Of a stretch of DNA of 64,000 bases, positions 44,652 through 53,509 are shown piece by piece. The number at the start of each line of letters is the position of its first letter. The stretch's first letter is position 1. The DNA is taken from assembly GCA_964504445.1 (NCBI GenBank), contig CAZDEO010000005.1:44937-108936 (forward strand), written 5' to 3'. The DNA is from JACSRF01 sp964504445 (GTDB lineage Bacteria > Chloroflexota > Anaerolineae > Promineifilales > Promineifilaceae). The notes under the pieces were generated by a model. That model was not told the DNA's origin, ran no database searches, and was given only the letters and a program-made list of their open reading frames with translations. Made by a program: the position numbers and the translations under genes.

Positions 44652-47198
44652 TTAGTCGCGCTCTTCGTAGACAAAACGGCGCACGCGCTCGGCTACGGCT
44701 GCTGGGTCTACCTGGGTGCGCGCCATGCCGGTTTTAATGGCGGTGCGGGCTACCGCTTCCGCGACGGCAGGCGCTACGGAGAAGTCTGTGCCTTTGGGAA
44801 TAATCCAATCGGGGCGCAAATCTTTATCAGCTACCAGCCCGGCTATGGCTTCGGCGGCGGCGATCTTCATTTCGTCGGTGATGTTGGGTACGCGGGCGTC
44901 CAGCGCGCCGCGGAAGATGCCGGGGAAGGCCAGGGAGTTGTTAACCTGGTTGGGTAGGTCGCTGCGCCCGGTAGCCACGATGGCTGCCCCCGCTTCCAGG
45001 GCCAGGTCGGGCATAATTTCGGGCACGGGGTTTGCCAGGCCAAAGATGAAGGGGTCTTTGGCCATGGTTTTAACCATTTCTGGCTTCAGCGCCCCGGCGA
45101 CGGAGAGGCCAATGAAGACGTCGCGCCCCTGCACGGCCGTTGCCAGGTCGCCCTTGAGCATTTCCGGATTGGTAATTTCGGCCATCTCGTCCTTAATCCA
45201 ATTTTGCCCCTTGCGCCCCTTGTAGACGATGCCGCGGCTGTCCAGCAAAATAACGTTCTTCAACCCCCGCGCCATTAACAACTTGGTGACGGCAATGGCG
45301 GACGCCCCTGCACCATTGACCACCACAGAAAGGTCGCTGATTTTCTTGCCCGTCAGGCGGCAGGCGTTCATGATACCCGCCAAAGCGACAACGGCCGTGC
45401 CGTGCTGGTCGTCGTGGAAAATGGGAATGTCCGTCTCTTCGCGCAGCCGCTTTTCAATGTAAAAACAGCGCGGGGCGCTGATGTCCTCTAGGTTGATGCC
45501 GCCAAAGGTGGGTTCCAGCCGCTTCACGATCTCCACAATCTCGTCAGCGTCTTGGGTGTTGACGCAAATGGGAAAGGCTTCCACCCCGGCAAAGGTGTGG
45601 AAGAGAATCGCCTTGCCTTCCATCACCGGCAGCGCCGCGCGCCCGCCAATGTTGCCCAGCCCCAGAACGGCCGTGCCGTCACTGACAATGCCCACCAGAT
45701 TTGCCCGCGGCGTCAGCTCGAACACCTGCCCTGGGTCTTTGTGAATGAGCTGTGCCGGTTCCATCGCCTGGGGCATCAGGTAAAACTGCTTCAAAATATG
45801 CTCATCCTTCACCGGAATTTTGCTGTAAATTTCCAGCAAGCCCTGAAATCGTTCATGCTGCTCCAACGACTCCTCAGAAACCGTCATTTCGCGGTTGCTT
45901 TTGGAGGGAATGGGAAAATGTCCTTCGTACACGTAGCGACGGGTGCGCTCGCCAATGTTCGCCGGGTCCACTTCTGGTTTGCGGGAGCAACCGGCGGCAA
46001 TGACGGCGCGAGCCACCGCCTCCGCCACTTTGGGGGCCACGCTGTAGTCCAGCATCTTGGGATAGATGTAGTCCGGGTTCAATTCCTCAGGGGAAATGGC
46101 GTTGGCAATCGCTTCGGCGGCAGCCATCTGCGCCGCAACGGGGAAATGGCTGGCCCGGGCGTCTAGCAAACCACGGAAAATGCCGGGAACCACCATAGCA
46201 ATGTCCATGTGATTGGGGTAAGAAGAGTGGGAGGTGGCCACCACCGCTGCTCCGGCGGCATGGGCCTTGTGCGGCGTAATTTCCAGCGGCGAGGCAAACA
46301 TGAAGAGGATGGGGTCTTTGGCCATAGTCTGGATGGCAGCGGTCGTTAGCAGGTCGCTGTTGTGGAACCCGATGTAAACATCTGCGTCTTTGAGCAGTTC
46401 CGGCAACTTGCCTTCTTCGTTATCTGGGTTGCTCAGTTGGGCAATTTCCCACTTGGCCCAGTTCATTTTGAGCGGGCGGTATTTGTAAATGGCTCCTTCC
46501 TGGTCGCAGACAATAACCTTGTGCAGGCCATACTTATGGAGTAAACCCGCTGTGCCCAGCCCGGCCGTTCCGGCGCCATTGATGATAATCCGCAGGTCGG
46601 CCAGCTTTTTGTCCACCAGTTTGGCGGCATTGATCAAGGCCGCCAACACGCCAATAGCCACTCCCTCGCGGTGGTTATTCAAAACGGGAATGTTCAGCGA
46701 GCGCTCCAGGCGGTTGGTGATGGCCAATCCATTGGGGGAAGCGATGTCTTCGATGCTAATGGCGCCAAAGGTAGGGGCCAGGTTGAGAACGGTGTCAATA
46801 ATTTCTGTGGTGTTGGTGGTGTTTAAGGCCAGCGGTAGGGCGTCTACGCCGGCGAAATTTTTCATGATGACGGCGCGACTTTCTAGTACCGGCAGAATAG
46901 CTTCTGGTCCGATGTGCCCCAGGCCAAAGGCGGAAGAGCCATCGGAGACGATGGCAATGGTATTACCCCGGCAGGTGACGTCGAAGCTGCGCTTTGGGTT
47001 GCGAGCAATTTCCAGGCAGGGTTCGGCGACACCGGGGGTGTAAACTAGACTGAGGGCGACGTTGTCGCGCACTTGCACTTTGCTGCGCACGCCAATGAGG
47101 CCACGATTGCGCCGCCGGTATTGAATGCCTTCGCTTTCAGGTGGTGTCACCGTGTTTGCGGCCTCTTTTTGGGGTGGGTTTGTGGGTTTTTTTGCCAT
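44652..47198 (-). CDS. Tandem malic-enzyme protein with complementary degenerate halves
   Basis: An 848-residue fusion of two MaeB-type malic-enzyme modules. The second half (about 455-845) keeps catalytic Lys528 (MEGKAIL), E570-D571, metal ligands D595-D596 (FHDDQHGT) and an NQVNN Asn, but Leu473 stands where the Tyr of the YTPGVA motif is expected. The first half (about 30-450) keeps that Tyr (Y53 in VYTPGVAEP), E150-D151 and a GAGTAG nucleotide loop, but has Arg108 for Lys and N174-N175 for the Asp pair. The reaction would be malate to pyruvate plus CO2 with NAD(P). GGAGAT precedes ATG. A single composite site is possible (see findings). Confidence 0.85.
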   Translation of the reverse strand: MAKKPTNPPQKEAANTVTPPESEGIQYRRRNRGLIGVRSKVQVRDNVALSLVYTPGVAEPCLEIARNPKRSFDVTCRGNTIAIVSDGSSAFGLGHIGPEAILPVLESRAVIMKNFAGVDALPLALNTTNTTEIIDTVLNLAPTFGAISIEDIASPNGLAITNRLERSLNIPVLNNHREGVAIGVLAALINAAKLVDKKLADLRIIINGAGTAGLGTAGLLHKYGLHKVIVCDQEGAIYKYRPLKMNWAKWEIAQLSNPDNEEGKLPELLKDADVYIGFHNSDLLTTAAIQTMAKDPILFMFASPLEITPHKAHAAGAAVVATSHSSYPNHMDIAMVVPGIFRGLLDARASHFPVAAQMAAAEAIANAISPEELNPDYIYPKMLDYSVAPKVAEAVARAVIAAGCSRKPEVDPANIGERTRRYVYEGHFPIPSKSNREMTVSEESLEQHERFQGLLEIYSKIPVKDEHILKQFYLMPQAMEPAQLIHKDPGQVFELTPRANLVGIVSDGTAVLGLGNIGGRAALPVMEGKAILFHTFAGVEAFPICVNTQDADEIVEIVKRLEPTFGGINLEDISAPRCFYIEKRLREETDIPIFHDDQHGTAVVALAGIMNACRLTGKKISDLSVVVNGAGASAIAVTKLLMARGLKNVILLDSRGIVYKGRKGQNWIKDEMAEITNPEMLKGDLATAVQGRDVFIGLSVAGALKPEMVKTMAKDPFIFGLANPVPEIMPDLALEAGAAIVATGRSDLPNQVNNSLAFPGIFRGALDARVPNITDEMKIAAAEAIAGLVADKDLRPDWIIPKGTDFSVAPAVAEAVARTAIKTGMARTQVDPAAVAERVRRFVYEERD

Positions 47199-47322
47199 CT
47201 AAATCTCCTTTGAATGGGGAGCATGGTTTATTTGTGCTCCGGGTTTTCTACGCCCAAGTTTGCGCTGGGTGTTGGGGGCTGTCAGGTGTCAAATGTCATC
47301 CATGTTGATGCGGAGTGTCAGG

Positions 47323-47328
47323 TATAAT
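47323..47328 (+). promoter_or_regulatory. Possible -10 element before the IMPase-like gene
   Basis: TATAAT, about 113 nt before the start codon. No convincing -35 is at the right spacing, so this is tentative. The rest of 47199-47440 shows no gene. Confidence 0.25.
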
Positions 47329-47440
47329 GCACGGATGTTGAGCGTGTAAGTTTAGAACCTTGCGTGCACATTAACGCTGTGGTTAGAAATCAGATCTCTT
47401 TGCCAGATCATTTCGAACTGCTAAATCTCTGAGGTGATGG

Positions 47441-48460
47441 ATGATTTCAGGTGGGCACTCTTTGCTAGACCCTATTATGACGTTGCATGGACAAATTCGC
47501 AATGCGGTGGTTGCTGCCTGTGAAGCGGTGGCTATTGAAGATATGGCAGCTATTGCCCAGGAAGAGGCAGGGGATACGATTTACGCCATTGACCGGGTGA
47601 GTGAAGCGCTGCTGCTGGACTTTTTTCGGCGGGAGGTGGCCGCACAGGCGCCTATTTTGTTGATTGCTGAGGGGTTGTCTGGTGGACAGGTGGTGTTGCC
47701 GGAAGGTGCGGTGGAGGCTGAAGCGGTTTGGCGTATTATTGTGGACCCCATTGATGGCACGCGGGGATTAATGTACCAGAAGCGTAGTGGGTGGGTGCTA
47801 ACGGCCGTTGCCCTCAACAAAGGGCCAGCTACAAATTTACAAGATATTGAACTAGCTGTGCAGACGGAGATTCCGCTGCTAAAACAGCATCTGAGCGACC
47901 AGGTGTGGGCGGTGCGGGGGCAGGGGGTAACGGCCGTGCGCCACAACCGCCTGACACGAACCGATACCCCTTTGACGCTGCGCCCTTCCCGCGCCACTAC
48001 CATTGCTCACGGGTTTGCTATGGTTTCTCGTTTTTTCCCTGGTGCGCGGGAGGAGCTGGCAGCCATTGATGAAGAGATTGTGTTAGGGGCCTTAGGTCCC
48101 GTATCCCCTGGTAAAGCCCACTGCTTTGAAGACCAGTACATTTGCAGCGGCGGGCAGCTTTATGAGTTGATGAGTGGGCATGACCGCTTTGTGGCTGACC
48201 TGCGCCCGGAAATGGAGCAGCTTTTGGCGCAGCGCGGCCTGGCCCTGGGCATTTGCGGCCACCCCTATGACCTGTGTACGGAACTCATTGCCCGCGAGCT
48301 GGGGGTGATTGTGACCGATGCTTGGGGACGGCCGTTGTCTGCCAGGCTCTCTGTGGAGGGGGATGTAAGCTGGGTAGGGTATGCCAATTCCGCCATTCAG
48401 CAACAAATTGAACCCTTGTTGCAGAAGGCTCTACGGCGGCGTGGTTTGATTGGCGAATAG
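47441..48460 (+). CDS. Inositol-monophosphatase-family protein
   Basis: A 339-residue member of the FIG metal-dependent phosphatase fold. Motif VDPIDGTRGL (about residues 107-116) matches the DPIDGT metal site, with the acidic EEAGD segment (about 40-44) before it and a later AHCFEDQYICSGGQLYEL region. The C-terminal metal Asp motif (W/xDxA) of the family is replaced by CGHPYDLCTE, where Asp remains. Ribosome site GAGGTG stands just before ATG, with tight spacing. Substrate unknown; sugar phosphate or inositol phosphate are the family norm. Confidence 0.78.
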   Translation: MISGGHSLLDPIMTLHGQIRNAVVAACEAVAIEDMAAIAQEEAGDTIYAIDRVSEALLLDFFRREVAAQAPILLIAEGLSGGQVVLPEGAVEAEAVWRIIVDPIDGTRGLMYQKRSGWVLTAVALNKGPATNLQDIELAVQTEIPLLKQHLSDQVWAVRGQGVTAVRHNRLTRTDTPLTLRPSRATTIAHGFAMVSRFFPGAREELAAIDEEIVLGALGPVSPGKAHCFEDQYICSGGQLYELMSGHDRFVADLRPEMEQLLAQRGLALGICGHPYDLCTELIARELGVIVTDAWGRPLSARLSVEGDVSWVGYANSAIQQQIEPLLQKALRRRGLIGE

Positions 48461-48540
48461 CCGCAGGATCACGTATACTGCGGCGGGATTAGGCCAGAGT
48501 AGTGCGGCAGCCCCGTTTTTGGTAATGGAAAATATAGTGC

Positions 48541-49095
48541 ATGATCAAAATTGCTAGCTCTGTCAAAATCGCTTTTATGTTTCCGGCCAACCGGGATACG
48601 GCATTTGCATACTACAGTGACATACCCCGCCTGGTGGAGCACCTCAAACATATTGATTTAGTGCCTACGGAAAATTTGGTAGAAAATGAGTACCGCCTTT
48701 GGTACCACACCGTGGAACTGGGCCGGTATCACATTCACGTCTATTGTGACATTCGAGTCGAGTTGGATGATAAAAACCACCGGATTTTGCTGTTACCGAT
48801 TCAAAGTTACCCTCCCGTGCCGACAAAAGTGACCGTAAATTCAACCAGCACTCGTGGCTATTATAGCAGCGAGGGCTTCTTTATTGCCGCAGGGCCAGAC
48901 AGTACGCGCATTGAGTACACGTTAAAACTGCAGGCTTCACCCCCCAAGCCGAAAGGGATGCGGCTTGTGCCAGGCAAAATTGTGGACTCTGTGGCGCAAA
49001 ACATTACCACCAGTCGCATGAAGGAAATTGCTGACGGTTTTATTGAAAGTTCGGTGCAGGGGTTTCCGCTTTGGCGCGATGAACAAATAGCGTAA
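48541..49095 (+). CDS. DUF1997-like SRPBCC-fold protein
   Basis: A 184-residue protein with the start-to-end pattern of a small START/SRPBCC lipid-binding-type domain (N-terminal VKIAFMFPANRDTAFAYYSDIPRL helix-strand, then strands and a C-terminal helix MKEIADGFIESSVQGF). DUF1997 proteins are similar. No clear ribosome site is seen at ATG 48541, so the start is uncertain. It ends 3 nt before the convergent selB gene. Ligand unknown. Confidence 0.65.
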   Translation: MIKIASSVKIAFMFPANRDTAFAYYSDIPRLVEHLKHIDLVPTENLVENEYRLWYHTVELGRYHIHVYCDIRVELDDKNHRILLLPIQSYPPVPTKVTVNSTSTRGYYSSEGFFIAAGPDSTRIEYTLKLQASPPKPKGMRLVPGKIVDSVAQNITTSRMKEIADGFIESSVQGFPLWRDEQIA

Positions 49096-49098
49096 TTG

Positions 49099-50976
49099 TC
49101 AGGAAACAAGCTCGCGGTTGTCGCCGACGCGGCGGGTTACTTTTATGTCGTCCAGGTGTTCCAGCAGGGCAATGGCATATTTGCGGCTCGTGTTGAGCAG
49201 GTCTCGCACCTGTGCGGCGTTGATAGTCTGGTTTTTTTGCAGATGGCGTATGATGGCGGCCGTGTATTTTTCGTATTCGAGTCTGGCATAAACTACGTCG
49301 GCGTTTAACGGCCGTAACTCCCCCAAATCTACCAAAGCCAAATAGATCGCTTCACCCACCGCGGCCTTGGCATCTTTTACGCTGGGCGAATTGATGCCCG
49401 CAGCGGCAAAGTGGCGCAGCAAGGCGCTGACAGAAGCCTGCTGTTCAGGCGAAAACTGGATAGTGTGCTTTTCTGCCTGGACAATGTTGCCAACTTCCTT
49501 GATCCCATGATTACTCGTTGCTTCCGCCAGCAGCGGATTAAAGAGGGGGGGCGCCAGGCGCAGCCGGCTGCGCAGCTCTTCACGAGGGATGCCCAGCCGC
49601 AGCGGGTTGTCGCGGTGGTAGTTGGCTACAGAGGCGAGTAGTTTGTCTAGAATTTGCTGCCAGCGGGCGCTGGTAAAAAGTTGTTGATGAATTTGGATGG
49701 CCTGGTGGGAGTCGAGTAGTTCCTGCAGCGCGGTTACGGCCGTTTCCTTGTCCAACCCGGCCTGTTCCAGCAGCTTGTTCTCCGCAATTGGCTCTAGCCG
49801 GGCCAGTGCCTGATAAAGCAATTCTGCCGGCGTGCCCTGGGCCAGCGTTTGCAGCCGCTGCACCACTTCTGGGCGAAAACGGCGATGCTTGCGTCCAGGA
49901 TGGGGGTCAAGAATGTGCCCCCCGCCCAAGGTGACCCCCGGAGACGGCCGTCGCAAAATAAACCGGTCACCTCGCGCAGCCGCCACCGGTTCACTGAGCG
50001 CCAATTGCAGCCATCCTTCCTCCCCGGGATTGATTTGCCCCACCCCCAAAACCCGCGCCCGGGCCAGCACTTCTTTGGCGCCGACAAACAGCTTGACTTC
50101 AGTGTGATGCTTCAGCGGCGCATCGGCGTCGGCCAAATGGCGGTAAGCGACATCTAGCAACAGCGTGCCGCTGATGGTGCCCGGAGCAGCTAGCACGTCG
50201 CCCCGGTTCACCTGGTCTTTGTCAATGCCGGTCAGGTTAACGGCTACGCGGCTGCCTGGCAAGGCCACGTCTCGTTTGGTTTTGTGGGTTTGCAGGCCGC
50301 GAATGCGCCCTTTGTGGCCTGCAGGTTGAATTTCGATGGCGTCACCCAGATGGAAACGGCCGTCCATCAACGTACCTGTCACCACCGTACCAAAACCCGC
50401 CAGGCTAAACACCCGATCTACCGCTAGGCGCGGCCGATTCTTGTCCGGGCGGTGGGGCGTAGCTTGCAGCCGCTGCCAGATAACCTCCCGCAGCGCAAGC
50501 ACACCTTCACCCGTGCGCGCCGACACCGGCACAATAGGCGCATCCGCCAGCACCGTACCCGCCAGGGTTTCCTGTAAATCAAGCTGCACCAACTCCAGCC
50601 AATCTAGCTCTTCCACCAAATCAATTTTGGTCAGAGCCACGACACCCCCATGCACTTGCAATAGATCCAAAATAGCCAAATGCTCACCGGTTTGCGGCAT
50701 CACCCCCTCATCAGCCGCGACCACAAACAGCGCCAGGTCAATGCCACCTATCCCCGCCAGCATATTCTCAATAAAATCTCGATGCCCCGGCACGTCTACA
50801 ATGCCCACCTCTTCCACTTCTGCTCCATCACCCAAGGTCAGCCAGGCAAAACCCAGGTCAATCGTCATTTCGCGCTCTTTTTCTTCAGCGAGGCGATCAG
50901 GGTCCATGCCCGTTAGGGCTTCTACCAGCGTGGATTTGCCGTGGTCAACGTGCCCGGCGGTGCCAATGACGTACAT
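49099..50976 (-). CDS. selB: Selenocysteine-specific elongation factor SelB
   Basis: A 625-residue translational GTPase. GTPase motifs are intact: GTAGHVDHGKST (G1), MTIDLGFAW (G2), DVPGHRDF (G3) and TKID (G4). EF-Tu-like beta-barrel domains follow (about 175-370), then winged-helix repeats to the C-terminus (about 400-625), which in SelB bind the SECIS hairpin. It delivers Sec-tRNA to UGA codons. It begins 3 nt after the stop of the coiled-coil gene, so both share a transcript. selA, selC and selD are not in the window. Confidence 0.95.
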   Translation of the reverse strand: MYVIGTAGHVDHGKSTLVEALTGMDPDRLAEEKEREMTIDLGFAWLTLGDGAEVEEVGIVDVPGHRDFIENMLAGIGGIDLALFVVAADEGVMPQTGEHLAILDLLQVHGGVVALTKIDLVEELDWLELVQLDLQETLAGTVLADAPIVPVSARTGEGVLALREVIWQRLQATPHRPDKNRPRLAVDRVFSLAGFGTVVTGTLMDGRFHLGDAIEIQPAGHKGRIRGLQTHKTKRDVALPGSRVAVNLTGIDKDQVNRGDVLAAPGTISGTLLLDVAYRHLADADAPLKHHTEVKLFVGAKEVLARARVLGVGQINPGEEGWLQLALSEPVAAARGDRFILRRPSPGVTLGGGHILDPHPGRKHRRFRPEVVQRLQTLAQGTPAELLYQALARLEPIAENKLLEQAGLDKETAVTALQELLDSHQAIQIHQQLFTSARWQQILDKLLASVANYHRDNPLRLGIPREELRSRLRLAPPLFNPLLAEATSNHGIKEVGNIVQAEKHTIQFSPEQQASVSALLRHFAAAGINSPSVKDAKAAVGEAIYLALVDLGELRPLNADVVYARLEYEKYTAAIIRHLQKNQTINAAQVRDLLNTSRKYAIALLEHLDDIKVTRRVGDNRELVS

Positions 50977-50979
50977 TGC

Positions 50980-52221
50980 TTACTCTTCGCGAACCGGGAC
51001 GAATGCGGGCTGGCGGCGGCGATTCGGATCTTGTTTGCGCGCTTTTTCTACTTCTTCCAACCAGATCAGAGGGAATTTTTTCAAGGCATCTGCTTGCGCC
51101 GTTTGAATACGCCAGATCAACTCCTTTTCTTGCTCCAGGGCTTCCAGTATCTCGCTGATGGCATTAAACTGCTCGTCGGTCTGGCGCACGTGACGGTCAG
51201 CCATATGCCAGCGCTGCTCTGCTTCCACCTCGTAAGATTTGAGACGGCGCTCAATTTCCTGCACAAAATTATCCCAGCGGGACTGTGCCCGGTGGGTTTC
51301 AATCCGCAGCGCTTCGGTGGATTCACGCTGGTTTTGTTCAATTTGTTTCTGCCAATCTGCCAGAGTTTGCAAAGCCATTTTGGCTTCTTTGTACTGATCT
51401 GAGAAGGTAATCCATTCTTTTGAAAATCGCTCAATCGTGTTGGCGTGTTCGTCTAAAAGGTGACGCCAACCTTCGATCTGTTTATTCCGTTCATGTTCGC
51501 CTAATTGAATTTGATTAACCCAGCTTTCCATTCGTTCGCTGATTTCATCGCGGATGGTGGTGAGCGGCTGAATGGTAGTGTCTAGCCGGGCAATATTGCC
51601 GTGTAGGGCGTCTAGCCGCTCATAGATGGCGTTCCAGCGCTTATTGATTTCCAAAAGCGTGGTTTGCATGTCTACGATGTTGCGATTATTTTGCCGTTCT
51701 TTTTCTTCAATAAAGGCAAAGCTGCGTTCTCGTTCTTCCAGCTTGTTGTTGATGACTGAAATTTGCCCTTTTTGCGTACCGATGAGGTTGGCCAGGCGAC
51801 CTTCTTCTGCCTGGCGCAGTTCCATGTCCCGCTGTAGGCGGGGAATGGCCGGAAGCTCTTTACGAATGTCGGCGATTTCGCGGGCTATGTTTTCGTGCTC
51901 TACGCGCCGTAGCCTGTCTAATTCCCCCTCAGACCGGATGCGGCGCTGATCATACTGCTCAATCAGCGAGACCAGTTCATCCTTGAACTGGGCAAGTTGG
52001 GCGTCAATTTGCGCCAGCCGGTTTGTCTGGCTGGTCAGGTTGGCAAGTCGGCTTTCTAGCTCTTGAATGCGTTGTTCGCGCCCTTGAATTTCGCGCTGTA
52101 ACAGGTCGAATTTCTGTTCTGTTTCGGCCAGCTTGCGGTTTGTTTTGCGCCGCTCACTGTCTAGCCATTCCAAACGGTCTTGCAGATCTTTTATTTCCGC
52201 AGAATTATCGGTTGATGCCAT
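50980..52221 (-). CDS. Coiled-coil protein of unknown function
   Basis: A 413-residue protein, almost entirely charged heptad-like helix with only a short ordered end. The sequence is rich in Glu, Gln, Arg and Leu in the coiled-coil pattern (about 5-120, 160-300, 320-370). No signal peptide or membrane segment. AGGAG stands 8 nt before ATG. It is directly upstream of selB with a 3-nt gap. A structural or scaffold role is likely, but I cannot name a family. The tight pairing with selB may be chance. Confidence 0.7.
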   Translation of the reverse strand: MASTDNSAEIKDLQDRLEWLDSERRKTNRKLAETEQKFDLLQREIQGREQRIQELESRLANLTSQTNRLAQIDAQLAQFKDELVSLIEQYDQRRIRSEGELDRLRRVEHENIAREIADIRKELPAIPRLQRDMELRQAEEGRLANLIGTQKGQISVINNKLEERERSFAFIEEKERQNNRNIVDMQTTLLEINKRWNAIYERLDALHGNIARLDTTIQPLTTIRDEISERMESWVNQIQLGEHERNKQIEGWRHLLDEHANTIERFSKEWITFSDQYKEAKMALQTLADWQKQIEQNQRESTEALRIETHRAQSRWDNFVQEIERRLKSYEVEAEQRWHMADRHVRQTDEQFNAISEILEALEQEKELIWRIQTAQADALKKFPLIWLEEVEKARKQDPNRRRQPAFVPVREE

Positions 52222-52363
52222 GACTTATCTCCTCAATAGCTTATCAGGCGGTCAGCGTGGCCGGCGGTTGGCTTGCCAGCCTGAGGCGCTGTGGTGCTGA
52301 ATTGCTGCCGTGCATTATAGCTTGCTGGTAGGTTGTGGGCGAGTTTGCACATAGCATTTTCAC

Positions 52364-52393
52364 TTGCCTGGGTGATTGCCCCCGGCTTACAAT
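52364..52393 (+). promoter_or_regulatory. Probable promoter of the glycosyltransferase pair (leaderless)
   Basis: TTGCCT (52364-52369), an 18-nt spacer, then TACAAT (52388-52393). The start codon at 52400 sits where transcription should begin, and no ribosome site is visible. Confidence 0.4.
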
Positions 52394-52399
52394 CAGGCT

Positions 52400-53509
52400 A
52401 TGCATATTGGAATTGATGCGCGGCTGCCATTTTATCAGATGGGTGGGATCACTCAGTCGATTTTGCATTTGCTGCCGGCGTTGGCCGCCCTGGACCAAGA
52501 AAACCGGTATGCGGTGCTGCATATGGGCAAGGACGGCCGTTCCTACACCCCAACTGCCCCCAACTTTCGCCGCCATAACCTGTTGACGCCCTGCCACCAC
52601 CGCCTGGAAAAGTGGGCGCTGGGCACAGAACTGCTGCCCCTGCGGCTGGACGTGCTGCACAGTCCAGACTTTATTCCCCCGGCTTTTGGGGCCAGGCGGC
52701 GCATTATTACCGTCCACGACCTGAACTTTATTTTCTATCCGCAGTTTCTGACGGTGGAAAGCTTACGCTATTACCGCGACCAAATTCAGTGGGCTTGCCG
52801 GGTGGCTGACCACATTGTGGCCGACAGCCATGCGACGCGGCAAGATTTGCTTGACAGGCTGGGCGTGCCACCGACCAAAGTCACCACGGTCCATTTGGCG
52901 GCCAATCCGCTATACGCCCAGCCATATGCGGCGGCCGTCGTTGACGCAACGCTGGCGAAGTATGACTTACCCCAGGGTTTTATTTTGTTTGTGGGTACGT
53001 TGGAGCCACGTAAGAATGTGCCTACGCTGGTGCGGGCCTACGGGCTGCTGCGCCAGCGGGGCATTGACGTGCCACTCATTTTGGTGGGGGGTAAGGGCTG
53101 GATTTATGATGAAATATTCGCCACCATTGCTGAATTGGGTTTGCAAAACCACGTGCGTCACCTTAGCGGCATTTTTGACGTGGAACTGGCCCATTTGTAT
53201 CACGGGGCGGGGGTGTTGGTGACGCCTTCATTTTACGAGGGGTTTGGCCTGCCTGCCCTGGAAGCGCAACATTGTGGCTGCCCGGTGGTGGTGAGCCGGC
53301 GCGGATCCTTGCCGGAAATTGTGGGCCTGCAAGGGATGATGGTGGATGACCCGGAGGACGTGGCTGCGTGGGTCGATATCTTGTATCGGGTGCTGACGGA
53401 CAGCCAGCTGCGGGCGGAGATGGTGAAGGGCGGTTATGCTCAGGCGCAAGCGTTTAGCTGGGGGAAAACGGCCGTTGCCCTGCAAAAAATTTATCTCGGA
53501 GGAAGCTAA
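52400..53509 (+). CDS. GT4-family glycosyltransferase
   Basis: A 369-residue GT-B enzyme. N-terminal MHIGIDARLPFYQMGGITQ, then the donor-binding C-terminal half with VGTLEPRKNVPTLVRAY, a ILVGGKGWIYDEIF segment, and the GT4 nucleotide-sugar motif LVTPSFYEGFGLPALEA (E-x7-E). The frame opens with a TTG, but ATG 52400 is the family-like start and fits a leaderless promoter. It is directly followed by a second GT4 gene. Likely adds sugars to a surface polysaccharide or glycolipid; acceptor unknown. Confidence 0.88.
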   Translation: MHIGIDARLPFYQMGGITQSILHLLPALAALDQENRYAVLHMGKDGRSYTPTAPNFRRHNLLTPCHHRLEKWALGTELLPLRLDVLHSPDFIPPAFGARRRIITVHDLNFIFYPQFLTVESLRYYRDQIQWACRVADHIVADSHATRQDLLDRLGVPPTKVTTVHLAANPLYAQPYAAAVVDATLAKYDLPQGFILFVGTLEPRKNVPTLVRAYGLLRQRGIDVPLILVGGKGWIYDEIFATIAELGLQNHVRHLSGIFDVELAHLYHGAGVLVTPSFYEGFGLPALEAQHCGCPVVVSRRGSLPEIVGLQGMMVDDPEDVAAWVDILYRVLTDSQLRAEMVKGGYAQAQAFSWGKTAVALQKIYLGGS

